Positions 9,610 to 18,831 are shown, counted from the stretch's first letter. The stretch: DNA of 64,000 nt from Nodosilinea sp. E11 (GCF_032813545.1 NZ_CP136520.1:5140001-5204000); one strand, 5' to 3'. Made by a program: numbers and translations. The notes: generated from the sequence alone by a model not told the origin.

Positions 9610-10452
9610 ATGACCATGACATTTCCCATTCAATTTAGAGCTGGAAAACGCTCCCTGCGCTGGTCAGGGGGTGGTCTGCTCGCTCTAATGTCCCTGGGGC
9701 TTCACGGCGTGCTGTTAGGGTTGCCACTGCCTGCATCTGACTCAGCGCCCCCAGCGCCCCCCGACTTGGCTGATGCCACAGCGGTGATGGATGTCGTACG
9801 CCTGCCCGCTAGTCAAGCGCCGGATGCACCTCTGAAGGCAGAGGTGGTGCCGATCGCCCCAGAGACTCCAGTGCCCTCGGCGACGGTCGCTCAACCGCAA
9901 CGCCCTGTAGCCCCCACTGCCCAGCCCCCAGCGGCTACCCCTGCACCGATCGCCGTGGCCCCTGCGCCTGTAGATCTAGAGCCACTCCCGCCAGAGCCGC
10001 CGCCCCAAACCATAGACGATCGCCTGCTCGATCCGGCGGCCTATGCTTTCAATGCCCAGGCTAAGTCGCTGATCGCTAACGACATCGCCTTTCACACCCT
10101 GGTGGTCTCAGACTGGCTCGAAACCGAGGGCCAGGGCATTACCGACGACAATCTGCTGCCGATACCCGGCGAGAAACTGCCCCCCCTACAGGTGGCCTAC
10201 CCGCTCAGCACCTGCCTGACTCCAGCGCCCGCCGAAGGCGTGGTGGGAGTAATTGTGAGCTCTACCGGACAGCGCCTTCAAGATCCAGTCTTGCTAGATA
10301 GCACAGGTTATACAGTATTTGATCAAAAAGCGATGGAAATGGTGTTAAATCGGGCATTTCCTGCCCAGCCTGCCGGTAATCCTTTGCCTAACCCTCGCGG
10401 CTACTGGTTACCTATCCAAGTGCAGTATGACGCCGCCAATTGTACTTCTTAA
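9610..10452 (+). CDS. TonB-like energy transducer / proline-rich membrane protein
   Basis: One transmembrane segment near the N-terminus (roughly residues 18-40), then an Ala/Pro-rich periplasmic spacer of about 90 residues, then a folded C-terminal domain with GVVGVIVSSTGQRLQDPVLLDSTGY and a helix DQKAMEMVLNRAF that follow the pattern of the TonB C-terminal domain. TonB proteins carry energy from ExbB/ExbD to outer-membrane receptors; neither partner nor a TonB-dependent receptor gene is in this window. I start at ATG 9610 (MTMTFPIQF), just ahead of a basic cluster and the membrane helix; an upstream ATG at 9565 is possible. The domain assignment is by pattern only. Confidence 0.6.
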   Translation: MTMTFPIQFRAGKRSLRWSGGGLLALMSLGLHGVLLGLPLPASDSAPPAPPDLADATAVMDVVRLPASQAPDAPLKAEVVPIAPETPVPSATVAQPQRPVAPTAQPPAATPAPIAVAPAPVDLEPLPPEPPPQTIDDRLLDPAAYAFNAQAKSLIANDIAFHTLVVSDWLETEGQGITDDNLLPIPGEKLPPLQVAYPLSTCLTPAPAEGVVGVIVSSTGQRLQDPVLLDSTGYTVFDQKAMEMVLNRAFPAQPAGNPLPNPRGYWLPIQVQYDAANCTS

Positions 10453-10547
10453 GAAAACGTTAGCTTCCCTCCCTTGGGTAGAGGACTGGGGGGGTAATGC
10501 TTGTCATAGTGGCTCTTAAGTTGATCGCCACTACTAAACCTCGCTCC

Positions 10548-11510
10548 ATGGCTCAAATCACCTCTGCATCTAGCAATTCCGTTCAGTCTTACCTGAAAGA
10601 AATTGGCCGCATCTCTCGCCTGACCCGTGATGAGGAAATCTCTCTGGGCAAGCAAGTACAGCAGTTGGTTCACCTGACTGAGCAAGCTGAGACGTTAGCC
10701 AAATCTTTAGGGCGAGAGCCCTCTCTAGACGAGTGGGCTGCCGCCGTCAATCTGCCGGTAGAAACTCTACAGCAGCACATTACCGCTGGCGAAGCGGCTC
10801 GTCGCCGCATGGTAGAAGCCAACCTGCGACTGGTCGTTTCTATTGCTAAAAAATATACTAAGCGCAACTTAGATTTAATGGATCTGGTGCAGGAAGGCAC
10901 CCTAGGCTTGCAGCGAGGGGTCGATAAGTTTGACCCCACTAAGGGCTTCCGATTTTCAACCTACGCCTACTGGTGGATTCGCCAGGCTGTAACCCGCGCG
11001 ATCGCAGAAAAAAGCCGCTCCATTCGTCTGCCCATTCACATTTTTGAAAAGCTGACCAAGATCAAGCGAGCCCAGCGACATTTAGCCCAAGAGCTTGGCC
11101 GCACCGCCAACCTAGAGGAAGTTGCCAACCACCTCGATATGCCCCTAGTACAGGTGCGGCAGTTTTTGTCACAGTCGCAGCAGCCGATGTCTCTCAATGC
11201 CTTGGTGGGCGACAAGGGGGATACTGAGCTAGCTGACATGCTTGAAGATGAGCAGGGGCGATCGCCTGAAGAGTACGCTACCCAAAACAGCCTCAAGCAA
11301 GACATCTTTAGAATTCTTGACCGGCTGACGCCCCAGCAGCGCGAGGTGTTGGTCTTGCGTTTTGGCTTGGGCACTGGCGAAGGGCTGTCGCTCTCTAAAG
11401 TGGGCCAGCAGCTCAACGTCAGCCGTGAACGGGTGCGCCAGATCGAGCGCGATGCGATCAAAAAACTGCGCTACGCCCGTCAAGACCTGAGAGCCTATCT
11501 GGCAGGCTAG
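10548..11510 (+). CDS. Group 2 RNA polymerase sigma-70 factor
   Basis: Non-essential relative of the principal sigma factor, used by cyanobacteria for acclimation responses. The 320-residue product has region 1.2 ([16 protein letters not shown]), region 2 with the -10 recognition and melting motif ([33 protein letters not shown]), region 3 ([10 protein letters not shown]) and region 4 with the helix-turn-helix [21 protein letters not shown]. The long non-conserved N-terminus of SigA is absent, which indicates group 2 (SigB/C/D/E class); I cannot assign the letter. ATG 10548 (MAQITSAS) is preferred to an ATG 51 bases upstream because region 1.2 follows promptly. Its TAG overlaps the stop codon of the convergent gene. 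Confidence 0.92.
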   Translation: MAQITSASSNSVQSYLKEIGRISRLTRDEEISLGKQVQQLVHLTEQAETLAKSLGREPSLDEWAAAVNLPVETLQQHITAGEAARRRMVEANLRLVVSIAKKYTKRNLDLMDLVQEGTLGLQRGVDKFDPTKGFRFSTYAYWWIRQAVTRAIAEKSRSIRLPIHIFEKLTKIKRAQRHLAQELGRTANLEEVANHLDMPLVQVRQFLSQSQQPMSLNALVGDKGDTELADMLEDEQGRSPEEYATQNSLKQDIFRILDRLTPQQREVLVLRFGLGTGEGLSLSKVGQQLNVSRERVRQIERDAIKKLRYARQDLRAYLAG

Positions 11511-12301
11511 GTGCCCGTTGCTCTCTGAGCAGCGCCAGCCTCTATAGCTTGGGCCCTCGGAGTTTGGGCCTCAACTGAACGCGAAAAGTAGCGGCCCATC
11601 ATCCCGTAGCTAATGAGCCCAACCCACTCGCGCACCACAATAAAGTGCTGTTGCTGTGAATTAACATGCTTGGGCAAAGGGCTGGGGTGGGGTGTGACCT
11701 CAAATCCTAAGCTGCGGAAGGTCAACAGCGATCGCGCCATATGGGGTGGGTCGGTGACCAAAATCAGCCGTTTAACGCCCTGGGGTTGAAGTTGCGCTGC
11801 TGTAAACAGAGCGTTTTCGTTGGTCGTGGCCGAGCAGGGTTCGCCGTCAATGGCTGGGGCTGGCAACCCAGCTGTAGCCAGCATTTGGCCAATTTCAATG
11901 GCGTCGCCACGTCCGCTAGCAAACACCAGAGGTGCCCGCTGCTGCCGCCACAGGTCTGCCGCCACCTGCGCCCGACTGGCGCGAAGCTCTCCTCCTCGCC
12001 CCAAAACCACAATGGCGTCAGCAGGCTGCCCATTATCGGGCGGGATGAGTAGGGTCAATCCGGCAGCGCCTGCTTGCCCACCCAACGGGGAGAGCCCTAA
12101 TCCGTACAGCAGCAGCAATCCAACTCCTACTAAGCTGGCCTGACGCTTCCACCGCCAGGACCGAAAGGCCCAGGGAGCCGCAATTAAAATTGCCAAGACG
12201 GGCATGACTAAATGCGGCTGCACCAGCAGACTGTAGAGACGCCAGCTAAAACCAGCCCAGTGGCTGGCAACAGTGGCTTGACAAGCCGATAGGTCAACCA
12301 C
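11507..12301 (-). CDS. YdcF/ElyC-family (DUF218) membrane protein
   Basis: A 264-residue protein with two N-terminal transmembrane segments (about residues 30-45 and 55-70) and a DUF218 domain whose start [21 protein letters not shown] is characteristic. The family includes E. coli ElyC and SanA, linked to envelope integrity and cell-wall precursor metabolism, but the reaction is not established. [23 protein letters not shown] and [21 protein letters not shown] are the family's later motifs. The C-terminal part includes the common [11 protein letters not shown] helix. It converges on the sigma factor gene with a 3-base overlap of stop codons, so the two transcripts must terminate within each other's coding ends. 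Confidence 0.8.
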   Translation of the reverse strand: MVDLSACQATVASHWAGFSWRLYSLLVQPHLVMPVLAILIAAPWAFRSWRWKRQASLVGVGLLLLYGLGLSPLGGQAGAAGLTLLIPPDNGQPADAIVVLGRGGELRASRAQVAADLWRQQRAPLVFASGRGDAIEIGQMLATAGLPAPAIDGEPCSATTNENALFTAAQLQPQGVKRLILVTDPPHMARSLLTFRSLGFEVTPHPSPLPKHVNSQQQHFIVVREWVGLISYGMMGRYFSRSVEAQTPRAQAIEAGAAQRATGT

Positions 12302-12339
12302 GGTATACCTCCATTCAGTAAGGGTTTCAGCTCAGGCCC

Positions 12340-12345
12340 TATAAT
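12340..12345 (+). promoter_or_regulatory. Possible -10 box (TATAAT) upstream of moaE
   Basis: A perfect TATAAT in the 215-base space between the YdcF-like gene and moaE. No convincing -35 element was seen and the implied leader would be about 165 bases, so this is only a candidate. Confidence 0.3.
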
Positions 12346-12516
12346 GCAGAGCAAGGCTGCAATGGGGTCAGTTTTAGGCTGAGGTGTTTACGCACGGGGT
12401 TCGCTCTCGTGTCGTTTGTTGCCCGTTGCCCTGGGCAGTAAGGCCGCAACCGTTTATTACGGTAAACGAAGTTTTTTTAAACTAGTGCTATCTCTACGAC
12501 ATCTCGCTGTTTCTTT

Positions 12517-12993
12517 ATGCAAGTTGCTCCGTCTAGCCCTGCTCTGTCTACCCTACCCGATAGTCTGCGGGTCACCTTTGTGCCCTTGTCATTAGATGAG
12601 GTCTACGCTGCTGCCGATAGCGCTGCCAATGGAGCGGTGGTGGTGATGAGCGGCATGGTACGCAACAACAGCGAGGGCAAGGCGGTGGTGGCATTAGAGT
12701 ATCAGGCCTACGAACCGATGGCGCTGGAGGTGTTTAAGCAAATCGCGGCTCAAATTCGCGATCGCTGGCCCGAGACTACCCGAGTGGCGATTCACCATCG
12801 CACGGGCAAGCTGACGGTGGGCGAGATTAGCGTGCTGGTGGCGGTGGGCTGCCCCCACCGGGCTGAGGCCTTTGCGGCCTGTCAGTATGCGATCGACACC
12901 CTCAAGCACAACGCCCCGATTTGGAAGAAGGAACACTGGGAAGATGGATCGACCAGCTGGGTGAGCATTGGGGCCTGTGAAGTTGGGGAGTAA
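12517..12993 (+). CDS. moaE: Molybdopterin synthase catalytic (large) subunit
   Basis: Transfers sulfur from thiocarboxylated MoaD to precursor Z (cPMP) to make molybdopterin. The 158-residue product has the usual MoaE features: VVVMSGMVRNNSEGK, LEYQAYEPMAL, IHHRTGKLTVGEISVLVAVG, the CPHRAEAFAACQYAIDTLK helix and the catalytic lysine region PIWKKEHWEDGS. No moaD or other molybdenum cofactor gene is adjacent. A second, broken copy of the last 35-40 codons lies at 16970-17077, so this 3' end borders a probable insertion; the last residues (ACEVGE) differ from those of the remnant. Confidence 0.95.
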   Translation: MQVAPSSPALSTLPDSLRVTFVPLSLDEVYAAADSAANGAVVVMSGMVRNNSEGKAVVALEYQAYEPMALEVFKQIAAQIRDRWPETTRVAIHHRTGKLTVGEISVLVAVGCPHRAEAFAACQYAIDTLKHNAPIWKKEHWEDGSTSWVSIGACEVGE

Positions 12994-13034
12994 TGCACCA
13001 CCTGAGGCAGTAAGTAGGAATACCCCTATATGTC

Positions 13035-13292
13035 TCAATGATGGTTCTTGATCAGGTCAAACTGCTCTTGCTCCCACCAGTCATCGGTGGCTTCGCTACC
13101 TTCGCCTCGATCCAGGCTGTCGAGTCCGTCGATGAGTAGGATGTCTAGGGACTCTTTGGCCTGCTGCCGGCGCTGGTCAAGCTGCACCAGGGCCAGAAAG
13201 TAGTCATCGGTAGAGGCGTAGCCGCTTTGGGAAACCTGCTCATCCACATAAGCTTTGAGGCTGTCGGGCAGAGAAATGGTGATGTGACTCAT
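13035..13292 (-). CDS. ParD-like ribbon-helix-helix antitoxin, orphan
   Basis: An 85-residue protein whose start MSHITISLPDSLKAYVDEQV is a ParD/CopG-type ribbon-helix-helix DNA-binding strand and helix, followed by SGYASTDDYFLALV and an acidic C-terminal tail (GSEATDDWWEQEQFD) of the kind that masks a ParE toxin. ParD and ParE are normally adjacent, with parE directly downstream. Here only 41 bases separate the stop from the converging moaE, so no toxin gene follows. It is either a lone antitoxin, a regulator of the neighbouring Roco gene (divergent, 148 bases apart), or the remnant of a lost toxin-antitoxin pair. Confidence 0.75.
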   Translation of the reverse strand: MSHITISLPDSLKAYVDEQVSQSGYASTDDYFLALVQLDQRRQQAKESLDILLIDGLDSLDRGEGSEATDDWWEQEQFDLIKNHH

Positions 13293-13440
13293 GGCAGAGG
13301 ATCCTCAAGCGGCTAAGGGCTGTCTATGTCAGGGCTTGTGAGAGCGAGCAATAGGAGTCTGCCTTGATTTTATGCCTTTCGCTAGATTTGCCAGAGTAAG
13401 GGGCTATAACAGAGGCAGCAAAAAATGCGAGTGAGAGAAT

Positions 13441-16400
13441 ATGGCGCGCGATGAAGCCTACCAGGAAGCAGAACGGCGGATTGAAGTGGCCCGCCAAGAG
13501 AGCGCGACAGAGCTTGACCTTAGCGGACTGGAGTTAACGGAATTACCGGAGGCGATCGCGGCTCTCGCTCAGCTACAAAATCTTGACCTCTCTAGCAACG
13601 AATTGACGAAATTGCCGGAGGCGATCGCATCTCTCACCCAGTTGCGATCGCTTAACCTCTCCAGTAACCAACTAACAGAACTGTCAGAGATAATTGCTGC
13701 TCTAACTCAGTTGCGAACGTTTAACCTCTTCAATAATCGACTGATGGAGTTGCCAGAGGCGTTTGCTGCTCTTACTCAATTGCGATCGCTCAATCTTTCT
13801 GACAACCAACTGATGGAACTGCCAGAGGAAATCGGTGACCTCACACAATTGCAACGACTTGATCTCTCATGCAATCAATTAAAAAAATTATCTGAGTCTA
13901 TTGGGAATCTCGCCACTCTCAAAAACCTTAGTATTGGAAGCGAGAGTGGGGATATTTCCCACAATCAATTAACAGAATTACCAGAGTCAATAGGAAGCCT
14001 TACTCAATTAAGAGTCCTCGACCTTTCCCACAATCAATTGACAGAATTACCAGAATCAATGGGAAGCCTTACTCAATTAAGGGTTCTCGACCTTTCCCAT
14101 AATCAGTTAATAAAACTACCTAAGATATTAAGCAGTCTGGTCTTATTGAAAGAGCTTTTCGTCTTTGATAATGGGCTAACTTTTCTCCCAGACTGGCTTT
14201 GCAGGCTTGCCCGGCTAGAAGCATTTGGACTTACAGGCAACAATCTGAATGGTTTACCTGATTGGCTCAATAAGCTACAAAGAATAAAGCGGCTTTATGT
14301 CGGCGACTCTTATAGTGGAATTCCCTTGCATGAGCTTCCTGAAAGTGTTCGTAGTTTAAAGAGCCTAGAGCTAATTTGGGCTCTTAATTGTCAGTTGAAT
14401 TCATTGCCGGGCTGGATAGTTGAACTTGAGAATCTGCAAGATCTTAGTGTTAGTGATAACAAGCTGACAGACCTTCCTGCATCAATCAGTAAGCTAAAGA
14501 AATTGAAGAGTCTAAGCTTTAATCTTGACCGAAATCCTCTTAACCAAGACTTGGCTGCTGCATATAAACAAGGTGCTAAATCAGTCATGCAATATCTGCG
14601 AGCGAGAGCAGAAGGAGAGCTGGCGCTGAATGAAGCCAAGCTAATTTTGGTGGGCGAGGGTGAAGTCGGTAAGAGTTGTTTGTTAGGAGCATTGCGAGGA
14701 GATGAATGGGTTGATGATCGGCCCACAACTCACGGGATTGAAATCAAGCCTGTAATTCTCACTACTCCCTGTAATGAAATAGAAGTTACCCTCAACGGTT
14801 GGGACTTCGGGGGGCAGCGGGTCTATCGTCCCACCCATCAGCTCTTTTTTAGTTCCACTGCTGTCTATCTAGTCGTTTGGAAGCCACGAGAGGGGCCACA
14901 ACAGGGGTTTGTCAAAGAGTGGATTACGCTGATCAAACATCGCGAACCCGATGCCAAGGTGCTGGTGGTCGCCACCCACGGTGGTCCCGGCCAGCGCCAA
15001 CCAGATATTGACCGGCAGGAATTAATTGATCTATTTGGCAGCGATACCGTTGTCGGATTCTTTCATGTTGACAGCAAACCCCATTCCGAGACTCAGGTTT
15101 GCAGTGGTATTGCCGACTTGCGAGAGGCCATTGCCAATGTTGCCGCCACTTTACCCGGCATGGGTCGCCTTGTGCCTACAAAATGGCAGCAACTCCGCGA
15201 ACTGCTCGAAGTATCTGGCAAAACCCATATGCCCTATGCAGACGTGCTTACCCTCTGCGAAGAGCACGGGCTAGAGGGCTTTGCCGCCGAGCTGTTTGTG
15301 CGCGTATCCCATACCCTCGGCTATTTCATCCACTACGATCACGACGAAATTCTGAAAGACATCGTCATCCTCCAGCCCGACTGGTTGGCCAAAGCTATCA
15401 GCTACGTTCTCGATGATGAAACCACCCGCCAGCGCAATGGGCTAGTCGAGTTTGACCATCTCAGTCGCCTGTGGAGCTATCCCCCCTTTGCTGGCGAAAC
15501 CGGCTATCCCAAAGAACTCCACCCCATCTTTCTGCGTCTGATGGAGCGCTTTGATCTCTCCTACAAAGTCGTCCTCGACCCTGCAAATCCAGCAGCTAAC
15601 ACCACCAGCCTAATTGCCCAACTCGTGCCCGACCAACGCCCCGACCAGCTACCCAACTGGGGCGAACAGCCAGAAGGGGGAGACCGACAACAGGTGCAAA
15701 TCTGCCGCATTGTGGACGATCGCGGTCAGAGCGCCAACGCCGAAGGCTTGTTCTACCAGCTCATCGTGCGCCTGCATAAATACTCCCTGGGCCGAAACAA
15801 CTACAACGACAGCATCCACTGGCAGCGGGGCCTCATGCTCGACAACGACTACAACGGTCGCGCCCTGCTAGAGCACATTGGCAACGATGTCAAAATCACC
15901 GTCCGCGCCGCCTATCCAGAACGGTTTCTCTCCTACCTCACCGAAGAAGTCAAATGGCTGGTGGAGAGTTTTTGGGAAGGGCTGAACTGCAACATTATGG
16001 TGCCTTGCATCGCTCCCTGCGGCATGGAAGCCCCCGGACATGGACTATTCGAAGTGCAAAAACTGATCGAAAGCAAAAAGAAGAATCGCCCAGAGTTTCC
16101 CTGCACGGTTTCGGGTTGCGACGAGTGGCAAAACATCGATCAGCTGCTAAATAATGCTGCGACTACGCCTGCCCCGTCTCAAGATCTTGGCCTAGAAAAA
16201 TTTCGTACGGTTGTTAAAGATGAGCTAAAAGTAATTCGTAGAGATTTGGTAACGCTCGATCATCGAGAGCAGCAAAGGCATCAATCGTTGTCAAAAGATC
16301 AGCAAGCCATCATGAGCCAAATCGATCAGCAGTTTGCCTACCTCATGCAAATGCTCATCGATGAAGCCAAAGACGGTCCCCGACTGTTCAGCTTCAAGCC

Positions 16401-16917
16401 TGTTGACCCTGGGTTCTTCGATCGCCCCAAATGGATCAGCGAAAAATTTCAGCTCACCCTCTGGTGCGAACATGCCCGCAAACCCTTGCCCGTGCTTAAT
16501 GAAGGTAGTCAGCAGGGCGTTTATGAACTCGAACTCAACCGCGAATGGTTTACCAAAGCGGTGCCCTACTTCAAACTCGTCACCGGCACCCTGAGCCTGG
16601 TTTTACCCGTCGCCGCCTCAACCACACAGTTCATGCTCGATGACGCCACCTACAAAGGCATTCAAGAAGAGTTAGATCTCGGCCAAAAAAGCCTAGAGTT
16701 TGGCATCAAAGGCAGCAATATAGCCGTCGATTGGCAGACCAAACGCGATAGTGCTGAGCTTGAACAGGGAGAAGCCATTCGCGCCCAAGGGGCAATGCTC
16801 CGAGAACTCCACACCCTGCTCCAAGACAAAGACCCCGGTTTTGGTGGACTAGTGCGAGTCCAGAACAAGCGACGAGAGTTTCTGTGGGTTCACGCAGATT
16901 TTGTTGGCGAATATTGA
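13441..16917 (+). CDS. Roco-family protein: leucine-rich repeats, Roc GTPase, COR domain
   Basis: A large (1158-residue) cytoplasmic protein. Residues ~18-385 are leucine-rich repeats of the 23-residue L-x-L-S-x-N-x-L-x-x-L-P type (about a dozen). Residues ~398-560 form a Ras-like Roc GTPase: P-loop GEGEVGKS at 405-412, switch I threonines in RPTTHGIEI, DFGGQ at 455-459 and a THGG element in place of the usual NKxD. A COR dimerisation region starts near 580. The C-terminal ~200 residues contain a helical stretch (EQQRHQSLSKDQQAIMSQID) and an uncharacterised domain. Bacterial Roco proteins are GTPases that cycle between dimer and monomer; their physiological role is mostly unknown, and some are proposed in conflict or defence. 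The gene sits on a probable island (duplicated moaE end beyond it). It starts at ATG after AGTGAGAGA. Confidence 0.93.
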   Translation: MARDEAYQEAERRIEVARQESATELDLSGLELTELPEAIAALAQLQNLDLSSNELTKLPEAIASLTQLRSLNLSSNQLTELSEIIAALTQLRTFNLFNNRLMELPEAFAALTQLRSLNLSDNQLMELPEEIGDLTQLQRLDLSCNQLKKLSESIGNLATLKNLSIGSESGDISHNQLTELPESIGSLTQLRVLDLSHNQLTELPESMGSLTQLRVLDLSHNQLIKLPKILSSLVLLKELFVFDNGLTFLPDWLCRLARLEAFGLTGNNLNGLPDWLNKLQRIKRLYVGDSYSGIPLHELPESVRSLKSLELIWALNCQLNSLPGWIVELENLQDLSVSDNKLTDLPASISKLKKLKSLSFNLDRNPLNQDLAAAYKQGAKSVMQYLRARAEGELALNEAKLILVGEGEVGKSCLLGALRGDEWVDDRPTTHGIEIKPVILTTPCNEIEVTLNGWDFGGQRVYRPTHQLFFSSTAVYLVVWKPREGPQQGFVKEWITLIKHREPDAKVLVVATHGGPGQRQPDIDRQELIDLFGSDTVVGFFHVDSKPHSETQVCSGIADLREAIANVAATLPGMGRLVPTKWQQLRELLEVSGKTHMPYADVLTLCEEHGLEGFAAELFVRVSHTLGYFIHYDHDEILKDIVILQPDWLAKAISYVLDDETTRQRNGLVEFDHLSRLWSYPPFAGETGYPKELHPIFLRLMERFDLSYKVVLDPANPAANTTSLIAQLVPDQRPDQLPNWGEQPEGGDRQQVQICRIVDDRGQSANAEGLFYQLIVRLHKYSLGRNNYNDSIHWQRGLMLDNDYNGRALLEHIGNDVKITVRAAYPERFLSYLTEEVKWLVESFWEGLNCNIMVPCIAPCGMEAPGHGLFEVQKLIESKKKNRPEFPCTVSGCDEWQNIDQLLNNAATTPAPSQDLGLEKFRTVVKDELKVIRRDLVTLDHREQQRHQSLSKDQQAIMSQIDQQFAYLMQMLIDEAKDGPRLFSFKPVDPGFFDRPKWISEKFQLTLWCEHARKPLPVLNEGSQQGVYELELNREWFTKAVPYFKLVTGTLSLVLPVAASTTQFMLDDATYKGIQEELDLGQKSLEFGIKGSNIAVDWQTKRDSAELEQGEAIRAQGAMLRELHTLLQDKDPGFGGLVRVQNKRREFLWVHADFVGEY
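13960..14097 (+). repeat. Tandem duplication of a 69-bp LRR unit inside the Roco gene
   Basis: Two adjacent 69-bp units (13960-14028 and 14029-14097) differ at 5 of 69 positions and encode 23-residue repeats that differ by one residue (Ile/Met). Four of five changes are silent. This is a recent expansion of the leucine-rich repeat array. Confidence 0.9.
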
Positions 16918-16969
16918 ATTGAGCTGTTGTACAACAACCTAAAGACGAAACTCAACTCACCATCAACAG

Positions 16970-17077
16970 ATCGATGCACGTAATACCACTCCCATTTGGA
17001 AGAAGGAGCACCGGGAAGATGGATCGACCAGCTGGGTGAGCATTAGTAGCTGTAAACAGACTCCAGAAAATTGTTGA
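16970..17077 (+). pseudogene. Remnant of the moaE 3' end
   Basis: The frame ATC GAT ... PIWKKEHREDGSTSWVSI matches the last part of the intact MoaE (PIWKKEHWEDGSTSWVSI) at both DNA and protein level, then diverges into SSCKQTPENC and TGA at 17075-17077. The upstream part of moaE is missing. The 3.9-kb segment between the two copies holds only the ParD-like and Roco genes. This is what insertion into the 3' part of moaE, with a replacement end carried by the incoming DNA, would leave; a second full moaE lost by deletion is the alternative. Confidence 0.85.
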
Positions 17078-17368
17078 CTAGCTTGAAATATTCTTGAGAT
17101 CCACGGTGTTTCATGGATAGTAGTTTTGATCAATCAAAAGCCGACGTTAAAATCCGGTTTGGAGGATTAAACTTCAAGAGTTTTGCGGTCGTCTAACCGG
17201 ATCGAGGACTTTGAGGTAAGCCTAGGGAATTGCTGGCAAGTGAGCCGTTGCCATTGCCAAAGAGGTTGAGGTAGAAAAGCTCTCGCCCACTTTTTCCCGA
17301 TCTAAATCATGGTGTGGCTCCACAACTGCGTGAACATTGGCAGTTTTAAAGTTTAAAGCCGAGCACCA
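17078..17368. other. Gene-free stretch after the moaE remnant
   Basis: No supported gene. On the minus strand a short open frame (ending near 17233) with Thr/Ser-rich sequence could be debris of a mobile-element gene, but I could not match it to any transposase. Probably the right-hand scar of the insertion. Confidence 0.3.
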
Positions 17369-17926
17369 TTACACCTCTGGTTCCATCTCCACGTCCATCT
17401 CTGGCTCTAGGGGATCAGATTCTTCTTGATCAAAGTCAGGGCAGAGTCGCGCCGGTTTATCGGGGGCCGGCTCTACCACAGTAAAACTGCGATCGCCCCC
17501 GTCTACCACCACCGTCAAATAGTGCAGTTCCCAGGTCGATCCCTGAGGCGTGCCCTCCGCATAGGCCTGGCCGCTGCCCTGCGGCCCCGACACCGGAAAC
17601 TGCAAACAGGCCACAGTTCCCTCCGTCCCGGCTCGGCTGATGACCTTGCTCATCCAGCCCGAGGTGACCGAGTCTCCCAAGATTTCAGCCGCTTGGGGAT
17701 CGTTGGCCAAGCGGTCTACCGCCAGTTCATAGGTTTGATTGGTCCCCGAGGCTTGAAACCAGCGCCAGCTGGTAAACGCTATGCCCGTCAGCCCCAGCCC
17801 GATTATCACCAGCGGCACCAATAAACACCCGCAGCCCAACCCCAGGCCAATTAACACCCAGGGCGTGCGGCGGGGCGGTGGTAACGGGTCGGAAGCGGAG
17901 AAGGGATTCTCTGGGGGAGATGTCAT
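17369..17926 (-). CDS. Single-span membrane protein with Coa1-like domain
   Basis: The 185-residue product has a proline-rich cytoplasmic N-terminus, one glycine-rich transmembrane helix (~residues 23-50) and an external domain. The segment LANDPQAAEILGDSV, followed by a long hydrophobic-glycine beta region (GQAYAEGTPQGSTWELHYLTVVVDGG), resembles the cytochrome c oxidase assembly factor 1 (Coa1/Tim21-like) domain found in many bacterial membrane proteins of unknown role. The tail is acidic (DQEESDPLEPEMDVEMEPEV). No oxidase genes are nearby, so a role in oxidase assembly is not supported by context. Convergence with the moaE remnant marks the return to ordinary chromosome. Confidence 0.6.
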   Translation of the reverse strand: MTSPPENPFSASDPLPPPRRTPWVLIGLGLGCGCLLVPLVIIGLGLTGIAFTSWRWFQASGTNQTYELAVDRLANDPQAAEILGDSVTSGWMSKVISRAGTEGTVACLQFPVSGPQGSGQAYAEGTPQGSTWELHYLTVVVDGGDRSFTVVEPAPDKPARLCPDFDQEESDPLEPEMDVEMEPEV

Positions 17927-17976
17927 GGGTGCTGCTCTAGGAGGGCTACGGCTAGGATATCGATGATGTTTGGTTC

Positions 17977-18660
17977 TTAACTTGGCACCGTCAGCGCCCT
18001 GCCATTGTCTGAGGGCTGAAGGTTGAGGAGGTAGGGCACCGCCGATTTTACCCAGGCCGAGATGGGCGTATAGGCCGCCGCCGCGTCGCCATAGCAGGTT
18101 TCGAGCATGGCGGTATGGATGATGCCGGGGTTGAGAGCCACCGCTGCCATACCCGGAGGTAGCTCTTGGGCAAAGGCCTGGGTGAGGCCCTCAACGCCCC
18201 ACTTGGTGGCACAGTAGGGGGCAAACTCTGGCGAGGTCGAGCGGCCCCAGCCCGAGCTGAAATTGACGAAAATGCCCGATCGCTGCTCGACCATCGGTGG
18301 CGCAAAGTGGCGAATCACATTGACAGTGCCGTTGAGGTTGACCGCAACCACCGCATCAAATTCTGCGGCGGGCACCGTCCACAGCGGGGCCGGGTGGTTG
18401 ACTAGACCGGCATTGTTGATCACCAGGTCGGGCAGGCCGTTGGTGGCGATCGCCGCTTTGGCCCAGGCTGCCACCGCTGCGTCATCGCGGATATCGACGG
18501 CAGTGAACTGGTGGGGTGCAGGATATTGGGCGGCGAGCTGGGCGATCGCCTCGGCACTGCGGGCACAGCCCGACACCCGATGGCCTGCGGCCACAAAGCC
18601 CTCGACCATAGCGCGACCTAGCCCTTGGCTCACCCCAGTGATGACAATGTGCTTACCCAT
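17977..18660 (-). CDS. Short-chain dehydrogenase/reductase (SDR)
   Basis: A 227-residue classical SDR oxidoreductase: nucleotide-binding TGVSQGLG at residues ~8-15, NNAG near 86, the catalytic Ser in NFSSGWG near 135 and the YCATK (YxxxK) pair near 149-153. The arginine after strand 2 (GCARS) favours NADP. The substrate cannot be inferred. It lies 50 bases downstream of the ATG of the Coa1-like gene on the same strand, so the two may be co-transcribed (SDR first). Confidence 0.88.
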   Translation of the reverse strand: MGKHIVITGVSQGLGRAMVEGFVAAGHRVSGCARSAEAIAQLAAQYPAPHQFTAVDIRDDAAVAAWAKAAIATNGLPDLVINNAGLVNHPAPLWTVPAAEFDAVVAVNLNGTVNVIRHFAPPMVEQRSGIFVNFSSGWGRSTSPEFAPYCATKWGVEGLTQAFAQELPPGMAAVALNPGIIHTAMLETCYGDAAAAYTPISAWVKSAVPYLLNLQPSDNGRALTVPS

Positions 18661-18831
18661 AGTGCAATTGGTTGAATTAACGCGATCGGTCAGAACCTGT
18701 GCGACCCTGAGAGCGTCGTCAGGCTATGGCTGAGCATGCCCTAAACTGGTCAGCGGTGCAAGGGCAGATCAACGGTCGGCGACCCCTGTGGCACGATGAG
18801 ATCACACGGTTAGCGGCAATTCTTGAGCACC

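Noticed and set aside
13035-13440. Complete ParDE toxin-antitoxin system
   Set aside because: The antitoxin is present, but no ParE-sized gene lies on either side.
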